Positions 48,371 through 59,849 of a stretch of DNA of 64,000 bases are shown here, piece after piece. The first letter of the stretch is position 1. Each line of letters starts with the position of its first letter. The position numbers and the translations under genes were made by a program. The DNA is from Distichodus sexfasciatus (lineage: Eukaryota > Chordata > Actinopteri > Characiformes > Distichodontidae): positions 1 to 64,000 of the forward strand of contig JAVGVS010000793.1 of assembly GCA_032718565.1 (NCBI GenBank), given 5' to 3'. Below the pieces are notes generated by a model. It was not told the DNA's origin. It worked only from the letters and a program-made list of their open reading frames with translations, and did not search any database.

Positions 48371-50800
48371 GTACACCACCAGATGACACCATTCCTCTAG
48401 ATTACATACAGACGCAGCAGGGCACAGCAGGTAATTCCCTGGGAGTTTTCACATTAATACATACATATTACTACATATACCTTGTATTTATATCTATTCA
48501 TGCGAATATTTACTTCTATTTTTATATTTTATACCACTATTGCTTGTGAGGCTTGCACACAAGAATTTCACTCATGTACTGTGCCTATGTACCAGGAATG
48601 TGATGTGACAATTTAAAAAAAAGTATTCTAGTATTCTATTTAGATTTTAAACTTTTAAATATAATGTCTGACTTTTTTATAGTACAAATATCAAACATGA
48701 GTAGATTTCCACACGTGCAATGGCAAGTTATAAGTTAAGCTAAACTGCAGCAGCTTTCTGCTGCACGGCTCACTCTCTAAAGGGCATTTTGGTCTTCAAC
48801 ACAGCTATTCCCATACCAGGACGTGATGTTCTGTGAGAGAATGCTCTCCACAGCACCGGTGTAGAAGGCCTTTAGGTCAGGAGGGAAAACCCCAAACTTC
48901 CTCGACTGTCTCACGTGGTACAGACGCTGCTGTGTTGTCAGCAAACTTAGCAAGTGTTGGAATCATGAGTGACTACAGAGTCTGAAGTGTAGAGTCAAAA
49001 CAGCATACTTCATCTGCACAGCCAAAAACTGCATGTAAACATCTGGGAGCACACTAGTTGCTGGACTCTTGAGACAGCATTCTATTCTCTGATATACACT
49101 TGTACCTGCTCAACAGTCATGACACAAGAGGCAATTAGGTTACATGCAGTATTCAGCCTACAAAGTTTTCAGTAAGAAAAATTCTATAGACAGTCTATTA
49201 AGTCTGGTCTATTATGTGCAGATATTGTAGGAGCAGTAAGATGGACTTGAACCCTTAAGCTTAACTTGACCTCTGATGCATAACAATGGAATTTGTAGAC
49301 GGCGGTTCTATTCTGTCCTATTGTTGCAGTGTGAAATTAATTTTATAGTCGAGTGCGCTGAAAATGGTGCTTCTGTTGAACTGAAAAAAGAAAGGCAGCA
49401 CAAGCCTACTCATTAGTGCAGCATTAGTAGACTATTGGGTTATTACCACAATTTGTTAGTAAAACATACTTTCTTAAATAAAAGACAGGAAACAAACCTT
49501 GTCCATTTTATCTCTGCATCCTGCTTTGTCAGTCTGAAAAATGGCCTCTCAAATAAAGACGAAGCTTTTAATATCATTAATAACCCAGCAGTTGAGTTCC
49601 AGTTGTCCAGGGGTTTGGTTATTGTAGTGTAGTCTCTTATTCTCCATTGTCACAGACTCTGACCCAGCTCGTAACCCAGCAGCTGGGTGGGATTAATCTC
49701 CCCAACAATAGTTAATAAACCCAATGATATTGCCCAATACCTTCAACACAGCTTTTAGGTTGAGAAAATAACCCAACATTTTTTTAGAATGTACAATCAG
49801 TGATACATACAAGCAATGTGCAAATATTGTAGCAGCAGTCAGGATTATAGAAATTACAATTACAATCATCTGGCATTAAATATATGCCAGTTCAGTAACA
49901 GTTTAAAGTGACAAAATTGTACAGTCTGTAAAAATGAACAGAATTCCTGAGACAGTTTCAATGCAGCACGAATGAGATTGTCCATATAGCAGCATGTGTA
50001 TCACCAAGACAGTGATGTATAAAGTGCAGAGGTGCAGTAGAGTCAGTTCACAGAGTGTTCTTTTGTCATTTTTACATTTTACAGTTACATAAGAAATTCC
50101 GCAGCGTCATATTTCCATTCGTGTAGAAAATATATTCTGGCCGACTTAAATCTCCTGGCTGTGTCCTCTCTTGCGGGCTCCTCCCATCCTCCGACGTGCA
50201 AGGCCATGCGTGCTAACGTACGTCCTGACATAGGGTTCTGGTCGGCCACTGTAATAGCGGCGTAAGCATGACAAATCGTGTCGCAAGCGTTTAGTAATCT
50301 TCTCATGAATATAAAATGGCGTCTTACGTTTTCTGAAATGTGCGTAGTTGGTTGCGTATGCTCCAGCGAAGCTTTACGTACCAGTTGCAAATCTATGCAA
50401 ATTTAAGCGACATCATTGGCTAAAGCCCTTGCCACATGGCCATCCGGTAGAAAGTACTGCCTTAAGGCGGTATTTTTTACCGTGTATAGAAGGGAAAAAA
50501 ATGCCATGTTGAGACGTGGTTTTCTCACGTTTTTTTAGTGCGACGGCGTTCCATAAAATTTGACGTCTTAAGGCGTGACTATTTGACGTCTTTAGGCGTG
50601 CAGTGTTAAGGCGTTTTGGCCCCGTTGGCGTTCCATAGTGGAGGAAGAATTTCGGCTTTGCGAAAACCGCTCTCTATGCTTTCTGGTTTCGCGTTGTTCC
50701 ATGGCGAAAAAACCCATTCACACGCTTGACTGTACGTCGCACGTCGCTCTCGGCTGGACAGAGTGAATGCATAAAGACACTATAGTTCTACCTCTATTTC
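48371..50800. other. Interior of the 5.1-kb element, non-coding
   Basis: Contains another retroelement-tail-like piece (48440-48640, 'tgacaatttaaaaaaaag') and a stretch with repeated 'acgtcttaaggcg' and 'acgtctttaggcg' phrases (50563-50605). No coding region recognised. Confidence 0.3.
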
Positions 50801-51015
50801 TAGTTCTAGTTTAAAGTTATATTTAATATTCCATTCCTAGTTTAAAATGTATATTTTGTATTCTATTTATATATTGTGTATTCTGTGTGCCTTATTTGTT
50901 CTTTGTCCTTTATTTCCTGTTGCACCGAAAAACTGGAGCCATGTCGTCTCGTCTCTCTGTATATCTGTACAGTGTATATAGCAGAGATGACAATGTTTAC
51001 TTTCACTTGACTTTG
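50801..51015 (+). repeat. Retroelement 3'-tail-like fragment (family T), forward
   Basis: Ends 'agcagagatgacaatg' and 'cacttgactttgac'. Same family as 4498-4615 and 45485-45665. Confidence 0.45.
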
Positions 51016-51334
51016 ACTATAGAGTTGCAAAAGCCTCCAGGGGCGCGGCAAATTACGTAGATGCCGTTACTTCAGATTGGTAAATTCAGTAACGTCGCGG
51101 CTAATAACGTATATATAATATCGGCTTATTTTAGAGTTTTAAAACTGCTTATCGTTGGGGAAATACGGTAATTCATATTGGTAAAAAAAAATCTTTAAAA
51201 ATCCTACTATAATTGTCATTGTTATTAATAACAGACCTACACAGGTATCGGTACTCGGTATCAGTGAGTACCCAAAAATAAGTATTGGTACTCGTACTCA
51301 GTCTCAAAAAAATGATATCCGTGCATCCCTAATA

Positions 51335-51921
51335 TGTGACTCTGCACGGCAAAACCAGTCGCTTGTCGCAACGGAGCTTCCCGAGAAAAACGACCGTTTA
51401 TGTTGCGTGGGATAAAATTAACCCTAACCCTAGTATTTTGAAAGAGTGGAAGGTCTACACTGTACTGTTGTGAATACATTTCGCTGGAAAACTTCCCTTT
51501 TCCATCCTATAAACGTGACTTTCTTGAGGTGAGGAATTCAATTCCAGCAGAATGTTAAAAGTTTCTGTTTTGACCGCTCTACTTCAATATTTACGGTAAA
51601 TCCACTGGTTGACTAGCGTGAAGATATTTCTCCGGAATCCATCTCCGTCTCCCGAGTTCAGTTAACCTAACGCAGGTAGGCGATCCGTGTGGCTGTGAGT
51701 GCTACGGCGATAGTCAACTTCAAAGGCAGATTTCTCCGTTTCTCACTTGGCGCGACAGGAGAAACCCGACTCCTTTGAATGTTGATATCTCAGTCATATG
51801 TCGTCCGATTCATTCGATATAGGTATCGTTTTGAAGGTTGATTTATGCCCTTTCATGAAAAGATAAAAACTTAATTTTCAAAATTTGCGACAAGCGACTG
51901 GTTTTGCCGTGCAGAGTCACA
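51335..51921. mobile_element. 587-bp MITE with perfect 37-bp inverted ends
   Basis: Left 51335-51371 and right 51885-51921 are exact reverse complements over 37 bases, starting TGTGACTCTGCACGGC. Both sides are flanked by TA (51333-51334, 51922-51923), the target duplication of Tc1/mariner-type elements. The interior has no open frame of note. Perfect ends suggest recent mobility. It adjoins, and may have interrupted, another repeat ending 'gatatccgtgcatcccta'. Confidence 0.8.
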
Positions 51922-52204
51922 TATGTATATAGGATTGACGGTGGCTGGAACGGTGCTTAGCATTTACCTACTTACCAGAGCTGCAAGATGTCGGCGAGCA
52001 GCAAGTAAATGGGTAAACACGCATAAACGACATTCTTCGCGATGTAAACGAACTGTGCGAGGGTGCTCTGGATATGAAACGCCCTATCTAACTAAAACGC
52101 TGCAGTTCATTCAGATCTTCCCCTTTATTACAGACAAAACCCACATTTTAGCTGATAAATAACTAGTGGTGTTCTACTCACAATACAGCTGTTTACTTGA
52201 TATT

Positions 52205-52733
52205 ATTCTGGACGCACCTCCATTACATTATTATGGCTGCTCCGAGTAGCACAGTAGGTCACGGTGCAAGCCATTTATTTTACACACACAAACAGCCAAA
52301 CATAAACCGGCACGAGGGCCACAAACAAAACAAACACTTCTCACTTGAACAGACCAACCAGCAGCACGCCGACATAGGGAGGGTAGAGTGAGGGTGGACC
52401 AACAAGAAACACTGGTGAAAACTGAGCTTAAATGCTAAATGCTAACAGACTAACGAGGGGCTGGACCACTAAAACAGAGGGGAACCAATCCAAAAGTAAT
52501 CAGAACCAAATTAGGGAAAACCAATAAAGTGACAACCAGTGAGAAAGAAGGGGCTTAACTGAACTAAACCAGAACAGGTGAACACACTAATACAAAATGA
52601 TCAGCCTGTCAGACACAAAGGGAAGGTGGGACATAGACTTTGATTGACACAAGACTCAGAACGGCAGAACACAGAACATACACAGTGGCGGCATCTGGTG
52701 GCCGCTCAGCCAAAGTCCAGGGGGATCATGACA
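52205..52733 (-). repeat. Probable solo LTR (gypsy-type), reverse
   Basis: Read on the minus strand it starts TGTCATGATCCCCCTGG, an LTR start seen often in fish gypsy elements, and is non-coding. No internal region or partner LTR is nearby. The left border is uncertain. Confidence 0.35.
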
Positions 52734-53361
52734 CGTGGATTTTTACAAAACCACTTTTACCATTAATTATACACGAACGGTTCAACTTTCTTCTAAAAGC
52801 AAAATAATTTTTAATCTGTATACAAAGAAACATCTTGCCACTCCTCCGCCCTTTGCAGTCTTGGGCAATTTTGAGCATTTTTCAATCTCTTTATTCCAAG
52901 GCTAATTATCTTATTTTTGTGTAAATAAGTTAGGCATGCTTTATGGGTTTTTTTTTTTCTTTGTTTTCTGGACATTCTGGCGTACTCAGATATATCACTG
53001 GTTGCTGTGTAAATGCTGACACACCTTTTTCACTTAAGTAAAAAAATACATATTTTCATATACAGTATTATTACTATATTCGCCATTAAGTTGGATGTCT
53101 TGTGATTATGACAGTTTGTGTTAAAGTGACTGAGTTATTAAAATACACAGATTAAAGCAATGCTCACAAAATGCATAGTATGTTCTGAGGGCTCAAATAA
53201 AAAGAACATTCTGGAAATAGACTAGGTATGTGCCTCTTCTCTCCTCATCAAGGCATACTGCCATAAAGCTGAATGGATTATTTGGCCTATTTTTTAAAGT
53301 TATTCATTTCAAGTTAAGAGGACATTTGAGCAAGAGAGTGATGGCACAATAGGTAAATTTA
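52734..53361. other. Intergenic upstream of the MGAT4-like gene
   Basis: AT-rich. No exon or promoter element could be assigned. Confidence 0.3.
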
Positions 53362-53577
53362 AGTGAGTGACTGTGTTTGTGTACAAACCATAGGACAGTA
53401 CACAACAAGAAAATGTGACCCGTGCATTTGACGCATCTATGAAGACACAGTGGGCAGTACTTGGGGTAGTATCTTGCTCATGAGTACCTCAATGGTACCT
53501 TTACCAGTTCGGGACTCGAACCGGTGACCTTGCGATCAAGGGAAAAGCTCCATAACCATTGCACTACCAACTGCCCC
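53362..53577 (-). repeat. SINE family S, reverse copy beside the MGAT4-like start
   Basis: Tail first, then 'gggactcgaaccggtgacc' (reversed B box), ending 'ccaactgcccc'. It ends only 84 bases before the start codon of the MGAT4-like gene, so it lies in the 5' UTR or upstream intron. Confidence 0.6.
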
Positions 53578-53661
53578 AGATAATTGTTCTGGGTTAAGAC
53601 AGAGTTTAAAATAGATTTTTATGTACCAGGTCATGTGGTGGCGTTCAGCCAGAATTTCAGC

Positions 53662-56600
53662 ATGAGATGTCATTTGAAAACAGCGGTGCAGGTTGTGGTG
53701 GGCCTGCTGATCCTCACCAGCCTGTACGTCTCCATCAGGAGAGGGCCGTTAACGGGACACAAGGTAACACTTGCAAGCACGTCAACACGCAGTTTTGCTG
53801 CTTTTACAAAGTCTTCATGAACTAAACATTTCACTCTTTCTGCAAAAGAAATCTAAATGGTGGTCTCAGAACCGGGGCAGACCTCAGAACTCCAGCACAG
53901 GACAGTGTTCCGATGATGCGTTGTGTCTCAGATCCAAAGCAGTGCTGCTGGCTGGAACGCCCTCACGGGAGCACAGTGAGTACATCCACTCTCAGTGCAG
54001 CAGAGGGAGCACTTATCTCAGAGTTCACTCATGTTTCTTTTTTTTTTTATGCCCATGTGCTGCTGGTGGATGGAGTTCCAGTTCTCACACAGCATGACAA
54101 TTTTCCCTACTGGAATTTGATCAGCATTCACACTGGATTGCGTTATAAATGTTCAATAGATAGGAGTCAATGTCAGATGAGTTAACTTTTTTTGGTCATT
54201 TTAGATTATTGGAGCCAATATGTTCCCAGGAACAATCAAAGCATGTACAATTAGTTTTATACCCTTCTGACGATCTGTGTCTTACCGCAGTTTTATCACA
54301 GAGGTCAAATAAGAGCTTTTGTTCTGCCATGTAATTTGTGGAACCTCAAACTTACTGGTGTTGTGTGTATGTGTTTTTAAACTGTTCAATCAATTCAGAT
54401 TGACCCAGGTAGATCTACTCATGTGTCATGTAACACATCTTACTGTAGGTGTAGGTTATTTTATTGAATAAAAAGGAAAAAATGAAAGGGTATGAATCAC
54501 TAACATAGCTAGATACACGGATAGATGCTGTGCTACCAAAACAGATGATGATGCAGCAATACCCCAGTCAGAACTCATGATTTTAAGTACTTTAAACTAG
54601 AGCTGCAACCATCGATTCTTGTTGTAATCAAGTATTCTATCGATTTTTTGGGGTAATCAGATAAATTCTTTAAAAAAACAGAAAAGACCCTAGAAAAGTC
54701 TGAAAATGTACAACCAATTGCTGTTTATTTCTGAATGTTCCTTTCTTAAAAATTAAAATTCCCCTGTACAGCCCTGAGACAGTTTGCGCTCTTTGTCTAT
54801 ACCTTAGTTTTCAGGCTTATTCTAGTGTGTGTGTAGAAGTTAGTCATACATGCTTTGTGTTGTTGTGTTCAGGACGTCCTGCACTACTCAGATTTGTCAT
54901 AGTTTGATGTGTAAATGCTGACATTGAAATCAGCACATTTCTGATGAAAACTGACCTGCGCCTGTAGAAATGTTGACTTTGTTGTAGCTTTATGTAGTAG
55001 AACAGTGCTGGAACTGGAGATAGAACTACTAGAAATAGTAAAAACAGTGTCTGTTTTATTGCCAAGTTGTAGCGTTTTTATAATTCTATGGATTAACATT
55101 CTATGGCGGAAACACTTCTTTATCCATTTGGTATCCATCAGAATATAGAATATTTTTTTTATAACAAATAATGCATTTTTCTATATTTCTTCTTTCCTAT
55201 TGATTACTCTCTAACATTCAAAACTTGAAAAAAAAAATCTGGTTAATTGAAAATGAAGAAATACTGAAGTTTTTGGGTCATTTTGAACCAATTTGGCCTA
55301 TAAAATGAGCTGCTTTTGGCCTTTCTGGGAGAGAAATACATTACCCACAATCCCCCGTACGCCACTCTGTGCCACATCACAATAAAGCGATGAATGCGCG
55401 TTCCGGGAATAAACAGAAACTATCGATAAATGTCTGTATTGTGAGTAGAACGCTGGTTGTTGTGGCTAGTGATCAGTTTAAATATGAGTTTAGTTTGTAA
55501 TAAAGGGGGAGATTTGACTCAACTGGAGCGTTTTAGCGAGTAATGGAGCTCACAAACAGCGTGTGTTTGCATCGCGAAAAATGTCATTTATGTGTTTTTT
55601 TAACGCATTTACTTCTGTTTTTGTGCACGGAATATCTTACAAATACTTTCACATACAGAGGGCTCAGGTCTTGCCTTGATCATGCCACTGAAAACATCAC
55701 TAATAAGCGTCCGTGTGAAATACAAGCGGCGCATGCTCTAGCGTGTGAAAAGAATTAAACGAGGCTTCGATTCTAGAAAAATTGCCTCGACCATTTTTTT
55801 GTAATTGCAGTATTCGACTTATTCGATTAATAGTTTCAGCCTTATTTTATTCAAATTTAAAGTAACTCAATTAGTTTTTGCTATGTACTGAGCTTTGTCT
55901 AACGTTTGCTTGTTTCTTTCTTTAAGAGTACCTCGCCGTGGGTCTGTCTTCGGTCAAACGGAAAAAAGAGAACTACCTTTTCATCACCCTTAAGTCCATT
56001 TTTGATCAATCCTCAGAAGCCGAGCTCTCCGAGATGGTAGTGGTAGTGTTTCTAGCAGACTTTGACTTGGATTGGGTGGAGCAGACAGTAGTCAGCCTTA
56101 AGAAACAGTTCTTCACCAGGCTAGAACAGGGGCAGTTGCTGATCATCTGTGCGGATTCGGAGGCCTACCCGCCGCTCACAGGCCTGAAAAGAAACTTTAA
56201 CGACGCTCCGGACCGCGTCACCTTCCGCTCCAAGCAGAACGTGGACTACGCCTTTCTGGTCGATTTCAGCGCCTACCTTTCGTCCTACTACCTCATGTTG
56301 GAGGACGACGTTACATGCTCTAAGGGCTTTCTGTCCAGCATCCGAAGCTACGTTAACTCGCGTGGGTCGTCGCCGTGGGTCACACTGGAGTTCTCCAAGC
56401 TGGGCTACATTGGGAAGCTCTACCATTCCGAGGACCTCCCTCGCCTGGCCCAGTTCTTTTACCTTTTCTACCAGGAGATGCCTTGTGACTTCCTTCTGTC
56501 CCACTTCCGCACCCTTCTCATGCAGGACAAGGTCATCCGCTTTCAGCCGTCCCTCTTTCAGCACATTGGCACATACTCGTCCTTCATGGGCAATTTCAAT

Positions 56601-57086
56601 AAGCTGAAGGATGAGGACTTCACACAGGAAATCTCTCACAACCCAGCCGCCGACGTTTACACAGACATTGCCGTTTTCGAGAATCACAGTCCGGAAAAGG
56701 CCTACATCCAGGGGTTGCAATACTTCTGGGGAAAGTCTCCCATCAAAGTGGGAAACTACCTCATCGTAGCCTTTCGGGATCCGACAATCCTCACCCGTGT
56801 GCTGATTCAGACCGGCGTGAATGGGAAGGACACCCTTGAATCTGCTGACGTGGAGCTTGGGGAGACTGTAGTGAAGACGGGAAGTGGGGTGGAGTGCTCA
56901 GGAACTCACAGACTAGGTTCCCTACAAAAAGGAGTGTTGGATCATCAGAACGTCCAGCAGACAGTGAGCAGACCTGTGGTATGCTTAAGAATTAGAGTCA
57001 CAGCCAGTCAGGAAAACTGGGTGATCATTAGAAATATTCAAGTCTGGACTGCTGAGAATGAGAAGGAGAAGGAGAAGGAGAAGTAA
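53662..57086 (+). CDS. MGAT4C-like alpha-1,3-mannosyl-glycoprotein 4-beta-N-acetylglucosaminyltransferase
   Basis: Three coding exons, 53662-53763, 53849-53975 and 55927-57086, join in phase into 462 residues, the usual size for MGAT4C. Enzymes of this family add GlcNAc in beta-1,4 linkage to the alpha-1,3 mannose arm of N-glycans in the Golgi; activity of the C-type members is less certain. Residues 1-7 are a short cytosolic tail beginning M-R-C as in human MGAT4C. Residues 8-24 form one membrane anchor (type II). Residues 35-76 are a stem with an N-S-S sequon. The catalytic domain starts at YLAVGLSSVKRKKENY, with FRSKQNVDYAFL and the acidic LEDDV (about 201-205), the likely metal/donor site. 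VTLEFSKLGYIGKLYHS is almost invariant in the family. The C-terminal part (from GNYLIVAF) is the lectin-like domain. The last residues are E-K repeats from GAGAAG tandem codons. The paralogue (C-type or a fish-specific member) is not settled. Confidence 0.9.
54597..55838. repeat. Dispersed repeat family Z, copy 4, most complete
   Basis: Fills much of intron 2 of the MGAT4-like gene. Left end 'agagctgcaaccatcg', right end 'attcgattaatagtttcag': imperfect inverted ends. It contains all parts found in copies 1-3. Confidence 0.55.
57058..57083. repeat. GAGAAG tandem repeat in coding sequence
   Basis: About four GAGAAG hexamers directly before the stop codon of the MGAT4-like gene, giving an E-K-E-K-E-K-E-K end. 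Confidence 0.8.
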
Positions 57087-57153
57087 CGTCCAGTCCAGAC
57101 CTTGATCTCAGGTCTTTTATGGTAGCCACAAACTGGACTTAGGCCTGTAGATA

Positions 57154-57159
57154 AATAAA
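57154..57159 (+). terminator. Candidate polyadenylation signal of the MGAT4-like gene
   Basis: AATAAA 68 bases after the stop codon. A MITE starts 13 bases later, so the 3' end is close to a repeat. Confidence 0.55.
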
Positions 57160-57172
57160 CTGGATGACAACT

Positions 57173-57533
57173 AGGGATGCACAATATGGGAATTACAGAC
57201 CGATGCCAACGTCTGATATTTTTCATGCTTATATCTGCCTACGCCGATAAATGAGTTGAGCACGTAAAGACGAGATTTTGCTTGCGAACGTTCCACCGCA
57301 TGCTCAGAATTGTGGCACAAAATAACACCATACATTTTAAGACAGAAAGCGTGGGCCGTATAAAATCCTACCTCAGTCTTTGGACATGCCTGGCATAACC
57401 TTTGGCATAGAATTAATGCATCATCAAATACTGTCTGGAAATATCAGGCAAATCTAAGCATTGATCCTATGCCGATGACGTAAAAAAAAAGGAATCTACC
57501 GATTCCAATACGATTCGCGCATCGCGTATCCCT
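57173..57533. mobile_element. 361-bp MITE with AGGGATGC-type ends
   Basis: The left end 'agggatgcacaatatg' and right end 'cgcatcgcgtatccct' are imperfect inverted repeats. The inside ('cttatatctgcctacgccg', 'gattccaatacgattcg') matches the repeat at 23664-23682 and 24725 onward. Confidence 0.5.
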
Positions 57534-57781
57534 AATCAAGAGTAGGCTGCTATAAGCGGGTCATTGTGCATTATGATAAATAAATGAATGATGTTTCTCT
57601 GTGTTGGCAAACCAAAGTGTTGAGCAGATTTCTCTGCAGGTTTGTGCCACCCTTTGGCCAGCTTTCTTTCTACTTTCTCTCTATTCAGGGTAACTTTTCT
57701 AACAAGTCTTTTAGAAATAGATATAGAAGGTGTTCATATTTGACGACCTTTTTCACTGTGTCTTATATAGTGCTGCTCCTT

Positions 57782-57866
57782 AGGCCATGTCCACACGTAC
57801 ACGGGTATTCCTGAAAACTGAGGTTTTTCTATGCGTTTTGGCCTTTCGTCCACACGTAAATGTGAA
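57782..57866. repeat. Repeat terminus ('ggccatgtccacacgtac')
   Basis: 'ggccatgtccacacgtacac' and the inverted 'cgtccacacgtaaatgtg' are typical of a common fish DNA repeat, here truncated by the Tc1-like fragment that follows. Confidence 0.4.
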
Positions 57867-58408
57867 AAGTGGGACGTACTTGGACATTCCAACATGACAA
57901 TGATCCAAAACTGACAAAGGCCAAGTCGACCTGTCATTGGCTACAGCAAAATAAAGTGAAGGTTCTGGAGTGGCCATCTCAGTCTCCTGATCTCAATATC
58001 ATTGAGCCACTCTGGGGAGACCTCAAATGTGCAGTTCATGCAAGACAGCCCAAGAATTTACAGGAACTGGAGGGCCAGAAGAATGGGCAGCTTTACCGTC
58101 TGAGAAGATAAAGAGCCTCGTCCACAACTACCACAAAAGACTTCAAGCTGTCATTGACGTTAAAGGGGGCAACATGCGGTATTAAGAACTGGGGCATGTA
58201 AAGTTTTGATCAGCGTCATTTGGGTAGTTTGTGTTGTGATTATGATTTAAAAAGAGTAAACACAGTTGTTTGACAATAAATGGCTTCAGCCAAACACTAA
58301 CCATGAGTGAAAGAAAGGTTTTTGTGTTATCATTCCTATTCTCTGAAAAATGGTTAAGAAATCATAAATTCTGCCAGGGAATGTAAACTTAAGAGCACAA
58401 CTGTATAA
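57867..58408 (+). pseudogene. Tc1/mariner-like transposase, 3' half and tail
   Basis: Reads WTFQHDNDPKLTKAKS, then VKVLEWPSQSPDLNIIEP and LWGDLKCAVH. The second catalytic Asp (HDND) and the third acidic residue (IIEPLW) of the DDE set are both present. The N-terminal half is missing and the frame breaks after 58110 ('MGQLYRLRR'). The tail 'gggaatgtaaacttaagagc' near 58377 is the usual 3' end of this family. A different family from the Tc1-like copy at 33340. Confidence 0.8.
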
Positions 58409-59840
58409 TGACATAAAATATGAAAAAATAATGGTAGCCATAGGCATGTCTGCAATAACGTAACTTTGCGCATGGAACATTTATGATTACTGCAGGCTGT
58501 AATCTTACAATTAGATAAATTGATAAAGAAAGTTCATTAATCATATATAACCCACAACAAACATCACCTGAAACATTAATGCTAAACATAATTTAAGGCC
58601 AACTATGATGTAATTAATTCTCTGACACAGCTTGATTTCCTCTGCTGCAGCACGAGTCCGCACTGACAGGAAAGTGCGCACACGATCTGAGAGCTGGCGT
58701 GGATTTTAGCGTATCCAACGCACACGTCAAAACTGATCAATCACGAAATTGGCGTTGAAATGATCGTACATCTGTTGTTCTGTCGTACGCACGTTTGATA
58801 AATGAGGGCCATTGTGTTGAATGCTGTGAACAAATGCACATGTTGTGCACGTTTTAAAACTACACATGACTGTGTAAAAGAGCTGACTTTTTACAACACA
58901 CTTTTATTAAACATTCACTCAAAATCTGTAAACTAAAGTGCTTACACATGTCATTTTTCTACACATTCGTTCTAAGAGTGTATCTCCACTTATCTTCAGT
59001 ATTTGCTATTTTCTTTTGTTTATGCTGGGAGGGTTTCTGTGTTCTCCATGCTGCTTCTCCCTCCATCATGTTGGGCAGGTTAATTTTCATCTTATCTGCG
59101 GAGGGGACTTTGTCCCTGATGTCTACAGGCTAATTATTTCCATGTCAACTGTAACCTGATCTTTGGCTTTTTGAGGCTTGATGCTGGTCCTTATGTTAAG
59201 CCCTCCAAACCAAATACAGCCCTATAATTACAGATTCATTATGCTCAACAGGAAATGAACCCCCCCCCCAAAAGATGGCATTGTACGTCCATCCTCTTCA
59301 TTCTGTTATGACAGATGTAAGGAGTGAAGGAGGAGGTCAGCAGAGTAACTTTACCACCCTGTAGCAACGGTGACAGAGAAGTGCATGTGTGGAGTTTCAG
59401 ATCTAAGCAAGATTAAAAACGGCTCATGGATGTACACCCCCACACACACACACACACAAACTTGTACAACTATCTTTGTGGGGACATTCCATAGACTCCC
59501 ATAATGATCAGATGTTTGCCAGGGGTTATTTTACTTCAGTTTTCTTTCTCTCCCTTTCTTGTCTTTCTTTTCTTTTTGCATAACCTGATTTAGCTATCTT
59601 GAGTAACACTGCAAGGCTACAATGCCCTCCGGAAGAAGCGACGCTAAGTTAAATGTATCTAGTTGAAAAGCCCGGTGTGCCCGGACTAAACCATTTTGTG
59701 CCTTTGCAAGGGGTGAGAGTGTCCAGGTCTTGGACAGTAGGCTATATTTAGGATACAAAATTCAGTCAGTCAGCTGATTTATTTAGCCAATATATTTACG
59801 TCACTTATTAACATCCATTATTACCTTTATTTATGGTATT
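58409..59840. other. Intergenic, no gene seen
   Basis: AT-rich. A short (CA)n run at 59439-59459 is followed by 'tctttgtggggacattcc', a phrase from a common fish repeat. No exon. Confidence 0.35.
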
Positions 59841-59849
59841 AATATCAAA

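Larger units (their letters stand above)
46087..51170. mobile_element. 5.1-kb element with perfect 21-bp inverted ends and TA flank
   Basis: The left terminus (46087-46107) starts TACCGTATTTCCCCAACG. The right terminus (51150-51170) is its exact reverse complement over 21 bases. Counting the outer TA as target duplication fits a Tc1/mariner/pogo-type element. 'ggccgcggcttataa' just inside the left end is typical of this fish family. No transposase frame is seen; the inside is a mosaic of other repeats (a hAT-like segment at 46630-47300, family B at 47442, a MITE at 48167, a retroelement tail at 50880). Confidence 0.6.

Noticed and set aside
56121..56720. 199-codon open frame on the minus strand
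   Set aside because: Antisense shadow of the conserved catalytic exon of the MGAT4-like gene.
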